Source: DATBLE01 sp046734335 (GTDB taxonomy: Bacteria > Actinomycetota > Thermoleophilia > Gaiellales > Gaiellaceae). From it: a stretch of 64,000 nucleotides of DNA. A model generated the notes under the pieces. That model was not told the DNA's origin. It made no database searches and saw only the letters and a list, made by a program, of their open reading frames with translations. The translations under genes and the position numbers were made by a program. The stretch covers positions 13,047 through 77,046 of the forward strand of contig JBKPRA010000056.1 in assembly GCA_046734335.1 (NCBI GenBank), written 5' to 3'. Position 1 is the first letter of the stretch. Each line of letters starts with the position of its first letter. Below are positions 19,679 through 27,470 of the stretch, one piece after another.

Positions 19679-20947
19679 ATGGCGACGACGAAGCGATACG
19701 ACGTGAAGGACCTGGCGCTCGCGCCCGAGGGCGTCCGGCGGATTCAGTGGGCCGACCGGCAGATGCCGGTGCTGGCCGCGATCCGCGAGCGTTTCGAGCG
19801 CGAGCAGCCGCTCTCCGGCTACCGGATCTCGGCCTGCCTGCACGTGACCACCGAGACGGCAAATCTCGCGCGTACGTTGAAGGCAGGAGGCGCCGATGTT
19901 GTGCTCTGCGCCTCCAACCCCCTGTCGACGCAGGACGACGTGGCGGCGGCACTGGTCGACGAGTACGACATCGCCTGCTTCGCGATCAAGGGCGAGGACA
20001 ACGACACCTACTACTCGCACATCGAGGCGGCCGTCGACCACAAGCCGCAGCTGACCATGGACGACGGGGCCGACGTGATCGGCGTCCTCCACTCGGCCCG
20101 GCGTGAGCAGTTGGGCGACATCATTGCCGGCACCGAGGAGACGACCACCGGCGTCATCCGGCTGAAGGCGCTGGAGGCCGACGGCAAGCTCGGTTTCCCG
20201 ATCATCGCAGTCAACGAAGCGAAGACGAAGCACTTCTTCGACAATCGATACGGCACCGGGCAGTCGACGATCGACGGAATCATCCGGGCGACCAACGTCC
20301 TGCTGGCCGGGAAGCGCTTCGTTGTCGGTGGCTACGGCTGGGTCGGGCGCGGCGTGGCCTCGCGGGCCCGCGGGATGGGCGCACACGTGATCGTGACCGA
20401 GGTCGACCCGATGCGGGCGCTCGAGGCAGCGATGGACGGCTTCGAGGTCCTGCCGATGGCGAAGGCCGCCGAGATCGGCGACGTCTTCTGCACCGCCACC
20501 GGGGACAAGGGCGTGATCACCGCCGAGCACATGGGGCGGATGAAGGACGGCGCCATCCTGTCCAACACGGGGCATTTCGACGTCGAGATCGACAAAGCCG
20601 CGCTGCGCTCCCTCGCGACCGAGACGCGGCACGCCCGCGAGTTCGTCGAGGAGTTCACGATGGCGGACGGCCGGCGGATCTACCTCATTGCCGAGGGACG
20701 GCTCGTCAACCTCGGAGCAGCGGAGGGCCACCCGGCGCTCGTCATGGACATGTCCTTCGCGAACCAGGCGCTCGGCGCCGAGTACGCGGTGCAGAACGCG
20801 GCCTCGCTCGAGCGCAAGGTCTACCCGGTGCCGGACGAGATCGACCGCGAGATCGCCCGGCTCAAGCTCGCGACCATGGGCATCGACATCGACCAGCTCA
20901 CGGAGGAGCAGCAGAAGTACCTGGCCAGCTGGGACGAAGGCACGTAG
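19679..20947 (+). CDS. ahcY: Adenosylhomocysteinase
   Basis: This 422-residue enzyme starts at ATG 19679. It hydrolyses S-adenosylhomocysteine to adenosine and homocysteine with bound NAD. The N-terminal substrate domain has IQWADRQMPVLAAIRERF, CLHVTTETANLARTL and the DDGADVIG region. The NAD-binding loop is GYGWVGRGVA, and FTMADGRRIYLIAEGRLVNLGAAEGHP is the conserved C-terminal segment. Length and motifs are standard. It supplies homocysteine to MetH (10611-14204). A pair of strong hairpins follows the stop. Confidence 0.95.
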   Translation: MATTKRYDVKDLALAPEGVRRIQWADRQMPVLAAIRERFEREQPLSGYRISACLHVTTETANLARTLKAGGADVVLCASNPLSTQDDVAAALVDEYDIACFAIKGEDNDTYYSHIEAAVDHKPQLTMDDGADVIGVLHSARREQLGDIIAGTEETTTGVIRLKALEADGKLGFPIIAVNEAKTKHFFDNRYGTGQSTIDGIIRATNVLLAGKRFVVGGYGWVGRGVASRARGMGAHVIVTEVDPMRALEAAMDGFEVLPMAKAAEIGDVFCTATGDKGVITAEHMGRMKDGAILSNTGHFDVEIDKAALRSLATETRHAREFVEEFTMADGRRIYLIAEGRLVNLGAAEGHPALVMDMSFANQALGAEYAVQNAASLERKVYPVPDEIDREIARLKLATMGIDIDQLTEEQQKYLASWDEGT

Positions 20948-20950
20948 AAG

Positions 20951-20980
20951 CACGGGGGGAAACCGAGGTTCCCCCCCGTG
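20951..20980 (+). terminator. Hairpin terminator after ahcY
   Basis: A GC-rich hairpin starts four bases after the ahcY stop (CACGGGGGGAAACC pairing with GGTTCCCCCCCGTG, one offset base, three-base loop). It has no clear T-tract, as is common in high-GC actinobacteria. Confidence 0.65.
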
Positions 20981-21018
20981 AGCCCCCTTCCGAAGGCGAT
21001 CTGACCAGAGCGGTGGTG

Positions 21019-21045
21019 GCGCAGCCGGGCAAAGCCCGGCTGCGC
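21019..21045. terminator. Bidirectional hairpin terminator between ahcY and the PadR gene
   Basis: A perfect 12-bp stem (21019-21030 with 21034-21045) with an AAA loop lies between two convergent genes, six bases beyond the PadR stop. It can terminate either strand. It is the second hairpin in this 100-base interval. Confidence 0.75.
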
Positions 21046-21050
21046 GGCGC

Positions 21051-21593
21051 TCAGGCCAGCTCGCGCTCGACCTCGTCGACGAGCTCCAGGTGGAGCTCCA
21101 GGAGTCGGCGGAGGAAGTCGATCACCAGGCGGAGGTACCTCTGTCGGTGCGGCAACGTTGCGGCAGTCTGCTCTGCGTCATCGAGCGCGGCCTCGAGCTC
21201 GGCGATGTCGGCACGTAGGGTCGCGAGGCTCTCCCGCGTGGGCTGATCGCCGACCAGGTCGGCGATCAGCAGCCTGAGCATCGGCTCGCTCTTCATCGGC
21301 GTGAACGTCACGGGCGTACGCGCATACGCGCGGAGCGCGTCGAGACCCTTGTCGGTCAGCGTGTAGACGGTCCGATCGCGCGTCTTGCCCGGCTCTTTCC
21401 GCGCAGCGAGGTACCCGAGCCTTGCGAGCCGTTTCGGCTCGACGTAGTACTGGCTTTCGCCTGCCCAGGCGAGCATGCGTCCCCGCCGCGCCAGACGGAG
21501 GAGATCATGGGCACCCGCGCCGGTCCGGCCGACCAGGCCCAGGATCTCGTACGAGAACAGGCTCAGCTCGTCGCTTGACTTACTATGAGTCAT
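21051..21593 (-). CDS. PadR family transcriptional regulator
   Basis: This 180-residue regulator reads LSLFSYEILGLVGRTGAGAHDLLRLARRGRM at the helix-turn-helix, then the wing and TVYTLTDKGLDALRAY, all typical of PadR. The C-terminal half is a long helical dimerisation region (ADIAELEAALDDAEQT...LRRLLELHLELVDEVERELA). The start codon lies inside one of two near-identical palindromes (21583-21595 and 21603-21615). These are very likely its own operators and also face the divergent methyltransferase gene at 21636. PadR proteins usually repress divergent genes and are released by a small ligand. Confidence 0.88.
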   Translation of the reverse strand: MTHSKSSDELSLFSYEILGLVGRTGAGAHDLLRLARRGRMLAWAGESQYYVEPKRLARLGYLAARKEPGKTRDRTVYTLTDKGLDALRAYARTPVTFTPMKSEPMLRLLIADLVGDQPTRESLATLRADIAELEAALDDAEQTAATLPHRQRYLRLVIDFLRRLLELHLELVDEVERELA

Positions 21594-21615
21594 AGTTTAT
21601 ACCTATGAATCATAG
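21583..21615. promoter_or_regulatory. Twin palindromic operators between PadR and methyltransferase genes
   Basis: Two 13-base palindromes of the form CTATGA-N-TCATAG lie at 21583-21595 and 21603-21615. Their centres are exactly 20 bases apart, about two helical turns on one DNA face. They differ only in the central base. The first covers the PadR start codon. The 42-base divergent spacer is notably AT-rich (TTTATACC between the two). This is what a cooperative PadR operator would look like. The binding protein is inferred. Confidence 0.8.
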
Positions 21616-21635
21616 TCTAGATCGAGGAGCGGACG

Positions 21636-22436
21636 ATGGCAGCGATGGCACCGATGTCGGAGCGGGCGATTCAGTGGGGACGAGCGTGGGGCGCTCGGGC
21701 CGAGGACTGGGAGCTGAGCGAGCTGCAGCAGCTCCCCACGTACGAGGAGGCGATCAGGCGGGTCGGGATCTCGGCCGGGCAACGGGTGCTCGAGGTCGGG
21801 TGCGGAACGGGGGTGTTTCTCCGGGCTGCGGTGGACAAGGGCGCCGACGTCTACGGGCTGGACGCGTCCGAGGCGCTACTCGAGCTGGCGCGTAGGCGCG
21901 TGCCCGAGGCCGACCTGCGGCTCGGCGACTTCGAGTCGCTGCCGTACGAGGACGACGTCTTCGACGTTATCGCCGGATTCAACTCGTTCTTCTTCGCCGT
22001 CGATCTCGTGGGTGCGCTGCGCGAGGCGGGCCGGGTGGCCGCACCCGGCGCGGCGGTCGTCATCCAGGTCTGGGGACGCCACGAGCGGTGCGATCTGGAG
22101 GCGATGAAGATGGTGGCGAGGCCGTTCATGCCGCCACGGCCGCCGGACGCACCGCCGGAGCCGGATCTGGCGGATCCCGGCGTTCTCGAACGCGTGGCGG
22201 CGGAGGCAGGCCTCGAGCCGCAGAGCTCATTCGACCTCACCTGGGCGTACGAGTTCGCCGACGAGGAGGAGCTCGGGCGGGCGATGCTCGCTCCGGTCGG
22301 CCTCGGCGATCTCGTCGGGCCGCGCCGTGAGGAAGAGGTGCGCCGGCAGATCGTCGAAGCCCTGGCTTCATGCCGGACGTCGCAGGGCGGCTACCGACTC
22401 GAGAACGAGTTCCACGTTCTGATCGCCTCGGCCTGA
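21636..22436 (+). CDS. Class I SAM-dependent methyltransferase
   Basis: This 266-residue protein starts at ATG 21636, after GAGGAGCGG. The SAM-binding motif I is VLEVGCGTGVFLRAA, motif II is VYGLDASEALLELA, and the region DFESLPYEDDVFDVIAGFNSFFF is typical of the Methyltransf_11 fold. The substrate is unknown. Its divergent PadR neighbour and shared twin operators suggest it is the regulated target, perhaps modifying a toxic or aromatic compound. An in-frame ATG at 21645 is an alternative start. Confidence 0.88.
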   Translation: MAAMAPMSERAIQWGRAWGARAEDWELSELQQLPTYEEAIRRVGISAGQRVLEVGCGTGVFLRAAVDKGADVYGLDASEALLELARRRVPEADLRLGDFESLPYEDDVFDVIAGFNSFFFAVDLVGALREAGRVAAPGAAVVIQVWGRHERCDLEAMKMVARPFMPPRPPDAPPEPDLADPGVLERVAAEAGLEPQSSFDLTWAYEFADEEELGRAMLAPVGLGDLVGPRREEEVRRQIVEALASCRTSQGGYRLENEFHVLIASA

Positions 22437-22462
22437 CGGCCGCCTCGCCGGTTCGCTACCCT

Positions 22463-22590
22463 CGTCCGAAAGGGGAGTATCCCCAAACGGGTTGCCGTCG
22501 TCACCTCGGCGTTCTCGCCCGGCGGCACCGGCCGTAGCCACGGCGGGAGAGACCTTCGTTCCACCCGAAATCGGGCGACGAAGGAGGGAT
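22463..22590 (+). promoter_or_regulatory. yybP-ykoY manganese riboswitch with SD-masking hairpin
   Basis: The terC leader contains the conserved yybP-ykoY blocks: AAAGGGGAGTA at about 22469-22479, a central CGTCGTCACCTCGG...CCCGGC region, and GCGGGAGAGACC at 22543-22554. Just after the aptamer, CCTTCGT (22553-22559) can pair with ACGAAGG (22578-22584). The 3' half of that stem overlaps the start of the ribosome binding site AAGGAGGG. Binding of Mn2+ would be expected to release the SD and raise TerC synthesis. The aptamer blocks are seen directly; the switching mechanism follows from known members such as alx and mntP leaders. Confidence 0.88.
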
Positions 22591-22594
22591 CCGC

Positions 22595-23539
22595 ATGGAC
22601 GTGGCGTTGTGGCATTGGGGGGCATTCGTGGCGCTGGTGGTCGCACTGCTCGCGATCGATCTGGTGGTGTTCGCGCGTCGCGACCAGGAGATCTCGTTCC
22701 GGCGCGTTCTCGGCTGGAGCATCGGCTGGACGGTGCTCGGAGTCGGGTTCGCGGGTGTGATCTTCTTCTGGCAGGGAGGACCGGAAGCCAGCGAGTACCT
22801 GACTGGATTCGTGATCGAGAAGTCGCTCTCGATCGACAACCTCTTCGTCTTCGCCCTCGTCTTCGGCTATTTCGGCGTCCCGGCCGCGTCGCAGCGTCGC
22901 GTCCTGTTCTGGGGCATCGTCGGCGCGATCGTCCTGCGGGCGATCTTCATCTTCGCCGGCGCCGCCCTCCTCGAAGCCTTCCACTACACGATCTACGTCT
23001 TCGGCGGTTTCCTCGTCCTGACCGGGCTGCGCATGGCCCGGCACTCCGACGTCGAGATCCATCCCGACCGGAACCCGGCGCTGAAGTTGCTCGGGCGCAT
23101 CCTCCCGCTGGTGAAGAGATACGAGGGCGACCGTTTCGTCGTTCGTGAGCGCGGCCGCGTCTTCGCGACGCCGCTGTTCGCCGCCCTGGTGCTCGTGGCC
23201 ACCTTCGACCTCGTCTTCGCGGTGGACTCGATCCCCGCCATCTTCGCGGTCACCCGCGAGACCTTCCTCGTCTGCGCGGCGAACGCGTTCTCACTCCTCG
23301 GCCTGGCTTCGCTGTACTTCGTGCTCGCGGAGCTGCTAGGGCGCTTCCACTATCTGAACGTCGGCCTCGGCGTCGTTCTGGTGTTCGTCGGGGCGAAGAT
23401 GGCCGCTGCCGACCTGTACGAGGTTCCGATCTGGGCATCGCTGCTGGTGATCGTCGGCGTCCTCGGCGCCGCGGTCGGCGCATCACTGTTGCGCCCGGCG
23501 TCGTACCGGCGGCCGATCCCGATCGAAGGAGGCTGGTGA
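22595..23539 (+). CDS. TerC family membrane protein (probable Mn2+ exporter)
   Basis: This 314-residue protein with about eight to nine membrane spans starts at ATG 22595, after AAGGAGGGATCCGC. TerC hallmarks are visible: FVIEKSLSIDNLFVFALVF early, and ATFDLVFAVDSIPAIFAVT in the second half, both carrying the metal-binding Asp residues. Members under yybP-ykoY control (Alx, MeeF/MeeY-type) export manganese and may metalate secreted enzymes. The manganese riboswitch upstream strongly favours that role over tellurite resistance. A 51-residue membrane peptide gene overlaps its stop. Confidence 0.92.
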   Translation: MDVALWHWGAFVALVVALLAIDLVVFARRDQEISFRRVLGWSIGWTVLGVGFAGVIFFWQGGPEASEYLTGFVIEKSLSIDNLFVFALVFGYFGVPAASQRRVLFWGIVGAIVLRAIFIFAGAALLEAFHYTIYVFGGFLVLTGLRMARHSDVEIHPDRNPALKLLGRILPLVKRYEGDRFVVRERGRVFATPLFAALVLVATFDLVFAVDSIPAIFAVTRETFLVCAANAFSLLGLASLYFVLAELLGRFHYLNVGLGVVLVFVGAKMAAADLYEVPIWASLLVIVGVLGAAVGASLLRPASYRRPIPIEGGW

Positions 23540-23694
23540 TGATCGTGCTCGCCGTCGCGCTGATCGCGCTCTCGATCCTGTTCCTGCTGACCTCCCTCGC
23601 CCTGCATACGTGTGGCCGGCTCCGGCATCCCTTCCTGGTCTTGCTCGCGCTGGTCGGCACGCTCGTCCTGGGCCTGGGGTTCGCGATGGACTAG
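23539..23694 (+). CDS. 51-residue membrane peptide coupled to terC
   Basis: A short frame starts at ATG 23539, where the first A is the last base of the terC stop (TGATG), and ends at 23692-23694. It encodes two hydrophobic helices (IVLAVALIALSILFLLTSLA and FLVLLALVGTLVLGLGFAMD) joined by HTCGRLRHP. The overlapping start with an upstream GGAGG motif (AAGGAGGCTGG) and a double-span product argue for a real micro-protein. It may be a partner or regulator of TerC, made at the same rate under Mn2+ control. I do not recognise its family. Confidence 0.6.
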   Translation: MIVLAVALIALSILFLLTSLALHTCGRLRHPFLVLLALVGTLVLGLGFAMD

Positions 23695-23720
23695 AGCGAC
23701 GCACGCCTAGACTGCTGGAC

Positions 23721-24677
23721 ATGCTCGAGCCCGGGCGGATCATCCGGCTGGAGGACGACGCCGTCGTCCTCCTCGACCAGCGGCGGCTTCCGGCGGAGGA
23801 GGCCGAACTCGTGTGCCGGTCTTCCGCCGAGGTGGCCGAGGCGATCCGGACGTTGGCCGTGCGAGGCGCCCCTGCGATCGGGATCGCGGCCGCCTACGGC
23901 TACGCGCTGGCGGCACGGTGCGGTGAGGACCTCGAGGCTGCCGTGGCGGTGCTGGCCGCCGCACGCCCCACGGCCGTCAACGCTGCCTGGGCCCTGGAGG
24001 AGATGCAGCGCTGGTGCGGCGATCCCGCCGAGCGCGCCCGGCAGATCCACGCCGAGGAGGTCGAGCGCTGCCGGGCCATGTCTGTGCACGCGGCCGCGCT
24101 GCTCCAGCCGGGCACCCGCGCGCTGACGCATTGCAACGCCGGTGGACTGGCCACGGGGGGCTACGGCACCGCGGTCGGAGCGCTTCGCACGGCGTGGGAG
24201 GGCGGCCTGCTCGAGCACGTCCTCGTCGACGAGACCCGCCCGCTGTTGCAGGGCGCGCGGTTGACGGCATGGGAGCTCGAAGAGGCGGGTATCCCGCATG
24301 CCGTAATCGCCGACTCGGCAGCAGGGGCGATGATGGCCCGGGGCGACGTGGACGTCGTTGTGACCGGCGCAGACCGGATCGCTGCGAACGGCGACACCGC
24401 GAACAAGATCGGCACGTACTCGCTCGCCGTGCTCGCAGCGCACCACGAGATCCCCTTTTACGTCGTCGCTCCGAGCTCGACCGTCGACCTCGCGACCGTG
24501 AGCGGCGACGCCATCCCGATCGAGGAGCGTTCAGGCGACGAGGTCACGACGCGGTTCGCGGCCCGCAACCTGGCCTTCGACGTCACCCCCGCCTGTCTCA
24601 TCGCCGCGATCGTGACCGAGGCAGGCGTCCACCGGGCTCCTTATTCGGCCTCGCTCGCCGGGCTGGTGCCGGCATGA
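23721..24677 (+). CDS. mtnA: S-methyl-5-thioribose-1-phosphate isomerase
   Basis: This 318-residue enzyme starts at ATG 23721. It opens the methionine salvage pathway by converting methylthioribose-1-phosphate to methylthioribulose-1-phosphate. The substrate loop VRGAPAIGIAAAYG is present. The catalytic Cys is C138 in LTHCNAGGLATGGYGTA and the catalytic Asp is D218 in VVTGADRIAANGDTANKIGTY. The protein belongs to the eIF-2B alpha/MtnA fold. Frames upstream to 23610 overlap the small membrane peptide and are not used. The next gene overlaps its stop, so they form an operon. No other salvage genes lie nearby. Confidence 0.92.
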   Translation: MLEPGRIIRLEDDAVVLLDQRRLPAEEAELVCRSSAEVAEAIRTLAVRGAPAIGIAAAYGYALAARCGEDLEAAVAVLAAARPTAVNAAWALEEMQRWCGDPAERARQIHAEEVERCRAMSVHAAALLQPGTRALTHCNAGGLATGGYGTAVGALRTAWEGGLLEHVLVDETRPLLQGARLTAWELEEAGIPHAVIADSAAGAMMARGDVDVVVTGADRIAANGDTANKIGTYSLAVLAAHHEIPFYVVAPSSTVDLATVSGDAIPIEERSGDEVTTRFAARNLAFDVTPACLIAAIVTEAGVHRAPYSASLAGLVPA

Positions 24678-25435
24678 GGGCGATCATCCTGGCTGCCGGG
24701 TACGCCACGCGCCTTCGGCCGCTGACCGACACGATTCCCAAGCAGCTCCTGCCCGTCGGCGGCCGGCCGATGATCGACTGGGTCTGCGACCGGATCGCCG
24801 AGATCACCGACCGGATCGAGCTGGTGACCAACGCGCGGTTCGCCGACGATTTCCGCGAGTGGGCAAGAGTACGCGGCAGCGTCACGGTCCACGACGACGG
24901 CACGGTGTCGAACGAGGATCGGCTGGGCGCGATCGGGGACATCGCGTTCGTCCTCGGGCGCGTCGGAACTGACGACGACCTGCTCGTGGTCGCGGGCGAC
25001 AACCTGTTTGACTTCTCGCTCGGCGCCTTCGCCGAGTTCACAGCCGGAAAGGGCGTCGCCAGCGCAGTGGCCGTGTACGACTGCGGCGACCTGGAGCTGG
25101 CGACACAATACGGCGTCGTCGACGTGGACGGTGACGACCGCGTCCTCGACTTCCAGGAGAAACCAGCCGAGCCGCGCAGCACGCTCGTCGCAACGGCGGC
25201 CTACCTCTACCACCGGGAGCACCTGCCGCTCGTCTCGCGCTACCTGGCCGAGGGCAATCCTCCGGATCAGCCGGGCCGCCTGGTCGCGTGGCTCTACGAA
25301 CGCGAGCCCGTCTACGCGTTCCGGTTCCCTGGGCTGTGGTTCGACATCGGAAACCCGGAACAGCTGCTCGAGGCGGACAACCACTGGCGCGGGCGCGCCG
25401 GGCTGCCGACTCGCGCGACCTACTCCGTCAGCTAG
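24674..25435 (+). CDS. Sugar nucleotidyltransferase (RmlA/glucose-1-phosphate thymidylyltransferase-like)
   Basis: This 253-residue enzyme starts at ATG 24674, overlapping the mtnA stop (ATGA). The signature is IILAAGYATRLRPLTDTIPKQLLPVGG, with the metal-binding Asp in LLVVAGDNLFDF and QEKPAEP further on, as in RmlA-type enzymes. The end PGLWFDIGNPEQLLEADNHW is also typical. The likely reaction is nucleotide transfer to a hexose-1-phosphate for surface glycan synthesis. The precise nucleotide and sugar cannot be read from sequence. The coupling to mtnA looks fortuitous. Confidence 0.85.
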   Translation: MRAIILAAGYATRLRPLTDTIPKQLLPVGGRPMIDWVCDRIAEITDRIELVTNARFADDFREWARVRGSVTVHDDGTVSNEDRLGAIGDIAFVLGRVGTDDDLLVVAGDNLFDFSLGAFAEFTAGKGVASAVAVYDCGDLELATQYGVVDVDGDDRVLDFQEKPAEPRSTLVATAAYLYHREHLPLVSRYLAEGNPPDQPGRLVAWLYEREPVYAFRFPGLWFDIGNPEQLLEADNHWRGRAGLPTRATYSVS

Positions 25436-25625
25436 GTGGCGCGGGCGGCTTCTGGGCCGGAGGCGGGCCGGGCGGAGGGGGCTTGCGGACGACCCAACGT
25501 CCCCACCAGCTCATCCCGGGATGGTTCGGATCGTTTGCCCCCCAGCGAAAGGGCCTCTTCTTGGGCGGCTGCGGCGGTGGCGTGGCCAAGACCTCGACGT
25601 TACACCCCCGGTGCACTTCTGGCAA
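25428..25625 (-). CDS. Possible proline-rich small protein
   Basis: A 65-codon frame on the minus strand encodes a Pro-rich peptide. It has a conserved-looking centre (FRWGANDPNHPGMSWWGRW) between two proline/lysine runs. Codon choice has GC-rich third positions like real genes here. The frame fills an otherwise empty gap, overlapping the nucleotidyltransferase tail by eight bases, tail to tail, and lying divergent from comF. No homologue comes to mind and there is no clear ribosome binding site, so this could be a chance frame. Confidence 0.35.
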   Translation of the reverse strand: MPEVHRGCNVEVLATPPPQPPKKRPFRWGANDPNHPGMSWWGRWVVRKPPPPGPPPAQKPPAPPS

Positions 25626-25661
25626 AGACGCGTGACGGCTTGCCGCCTAGCCTGACCGCGT

Positions 25662-26324
25662 GTGCTGCTCGATCTGCTGTTTCCCAGGCGGTGCGTCGTC
25701 TGCTCCTTCCCCGGCGCCACGCTCTGTCCGGCGTGTACGAGCGCACTGCCGCGGCTTGTCGCGCCGCTCTGTGCGCGCTGCGGTGCGTCCACCGCCTGGC
25801 CGGTGGCGCGATGCCGCGAATGCGCGGGCCGGAGAGTCGCGTTCGCCTCCGCGCGGGCGGCCGTCGAGTACGAGATCAGCGTCCGCAGGATCGTCTCCGC
25901 CTGGAAGGAGCGCGGCCTGCGCGACGTAGGATCGCTCGCCGCCGAGCTGATCGTCGAGACTGTTCCGCGTCCGGCCGGACGCGTGGTCACATTCGTCCCG
26001 CCCGACGGCGACCGCAGCCTCAGGCGAGGCCATCATCCGCCTGAGCGACTCGCCCGCGAGCTCGGGTGCCGCTGGGAGCTCCCGTTCGGATCGATGCTGG
26101 AGCGGGCGAGGCCGCTCCAGCCGCAACGTGGTCTCGGACGCGACCAGCGCCGACGTAACGTCCGCGGAGCCTTCCGCGCCGCGACCCCGGTTTCCGGACG
26201 GGTGGTCCTCGTAGACGACGTCTACACGACCGGCGCGACCGTGTCCGCGGCTGCGAGCGCGCTCCGCCGGGCGGGAGCGAGCTCGGTCGATGTTGTCACC
26301 TTCGCCCGGACGGTGAGACGCTGA
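25662..26324 (+). CDS. comF: ComF family phosphoribosyltransferase-like protein
   Basis: This 220-residue protein starts at GTG 25662. The N-terminal double zinc-finger-like region is rich in CxxC pairs (RRCVVCSFPG, TLCPACTSAL, PLCARCGAS, RCRECAGRR). The PRPP-binding motif is VVLVDDVYTTGATVSAAA. ComF/GntX proteins take part in DNA uptake in competent bacteria, and in others their role is unclear. The order comF-hpf-secA-prfB found here is an old, conserved neighbourhood. The SLRRGHHPPERLA region is the usual CKRGFNQA-like motif in a diverged form. Confidence 0.85.
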   Translation: MLLDLLFPRRCVVCSFPGATLCPACTSALPRLVAPLCARCGASTAWPVARCRECAGRRVAFASARAAVEYEISVRRIVSAWKERGLRDVGSLAAELIVETVPRPAGRVVTFVPPDGDRSLRRGHHPPERLARELGCRWELPFGSMLERARPLQPQRGLGRDQRRRNVRGAFRAATPVSGRVVLVDDVYTTGATVSAAASALRRAGASSVDVVTFARTVRR

Positions 26325-26370
26325 GATCGTCTAGGGTGCGTGGTGGCCACCCTGTGAAAGGGGAATCGCG

Positions 26371-26913
26371 ATGCGCCTGCAGGTCAAAGGCAAGAACGTC
26401 GAGATCAGCGACGCGATTCGGTCCTATGCGGAGGAGAAGCTCGGGAAGCTCGAGCGCCAGCTCGCAGACCCGACGCAGGTCGAGCTCGAGCTCGCGGTCG
26501 AGCGCAACCCGTCGATCGCCGACAAGGTCGTCGCCGAGGCGACGATCTGGACGAAGGGCCCGACGTTGCGGGCGAAGGAGCGTTCGAGCGACATGCGGGC
26601 GTCGATCGACCTGCTCACCGACAAGCTCGAACGCCAGGTCACCCGCTACCGCGAGAAGCGTCGCCGCCGTCATCGCGAGCACGATGGGCACGGGGTCGAC
26701 GCACATGGACCGACGGCAACCGATGAGGAGGGTGGGCCCGTGATCGTCAAGACGAAGCAGTTCACCATGCATCCGATGAGCGCAGAGGAGGCGGTCTTGC
26801 AGCTCGAGCTGGTCGGCCACGACTTCTTCGTCTTCCGACACGAGGACACCGGGGAGATCAACGTCGTCTACCGGCGGCGCGACGGCGGCTACGGCCTGAT
26901 CGAGCCCAACTAG
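26371..26913 (+). CDS. hpf: Ribosome hibernation promoting factor, long form
   Basis: This 180-residue protein starts at ATG 26371 after GAAAGGGG. The N-terminal S30AE domain reads MRLQVKGKNVEISDAIRSYAEEKLGKLER. A charged linker (KRRRRHREHDGHGVDAHGPT) follows, and then the C-terminal dimerisation domain of long HPF: KTKQFTMHPMSAEEAVLQLE...FFVFRHEDTGEINVVYRRRDGGYGLIEP. Long HPF joins 70S ribosomes into inactive 100S dimers during starvation. The position before secA is conserved across many Gram-positive lineages. Confidence 0.93.
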   Translation: MRLQVKGKNVEISDAIRSYAEEKLGKLERQLADPTQVELELAVERNPSIADKVVAEATIWTKGPTLRAKERSSDMRASIDLLTDKLERQVTRYREKRRRRHREHDGHGVDAHGPTATDEEGGPVIVKTKQFTMHPMSAEEAVLQLELVGHDFFVFRHEDTGEINVVYRRRDGGYGLIEPN

Positions 26914-26915
26914 CA

Positions 26916-27470
26916 GTGGGGCTCTTCCGGCGGCGCGAGCCGCTCCACGAGCAACTTGCCCGCCAGGGTGGTCTCGCCGCCGATCCGATCGAGAAGCCGG
27001 GGCCGCCCGGTTGGATGGAAACCGGCATCCACGGCGTGCCGCGCGCCCGCGAATGGGACACGGTCGTCACGGTCGAGGCCGAGGGCGTAGAAGGCGAGTC
27101 CGCCCGGTTCGTCGCGCTCCATGGCGACGTCCTGGTCGTGGAGGAGGGGGAGGACGTCGAGCCGCTCGCACATGCGGTCGACCAGGTGGCCACGATCCCG
27201 TACCGGGCCGAGGCGGCCCGGCGTGGCGAGTCACAGTGGGCGGTGGGGATCCGCGAGCTCGACGTCGTCGAGCTGCCGGACGATCCCGGCGGCGAGGAGA
27301 TCACGCTGACGGTCAGCGACGGCCGGCGCGAGCTGCTCGTCGACGGCGCGCATGCGTTTGCCTCGGTTCCGGCGCTCGAACGCTTCGGGGAGTCGAGGGG
27401 ACCGTCGTTCGTCGTCCGGGCGAAGAGGCTCGACGGCGCCGCGTGGGAAGTCGAGGCGCTGCCGCTCTAG
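26916..27470 (+). CDS. Conserved-looking protein of unknown function
   Basis: The predicted protein is 184 residues from GTG 26916, two bases after the hpf stop, so it is very probably co-translated. It starts with a basic patch (LFRRREPLHEQLARQGGL), followed by an acidic beta-rich region (VVTVEAEGVEGESARFVALHGDVLVVEEG) and ends FVVRAKRLDGAAWEVEALPL. There are no membrane spans or metal ligands. The stop overlaps the stop of the convergent gene in a shared CTAG. I do not recognise a family. Confidence 0.75.
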   Translation: MGLFRRREPLHEQLARQGGLAADPIEKPGPPGWMETGIHGVPRAREWDTVVTVEAEGVEGESARFVALHGDVLVVEEGEDVEPLAHAVDQVATIPYRAEAARRGESQWAVGIRELDVVELPDDPGGEEITLTVSDGRRELLVDGAHAFASVPALERFGESRGPSFVVRAKRLDGAAWEVEALPL

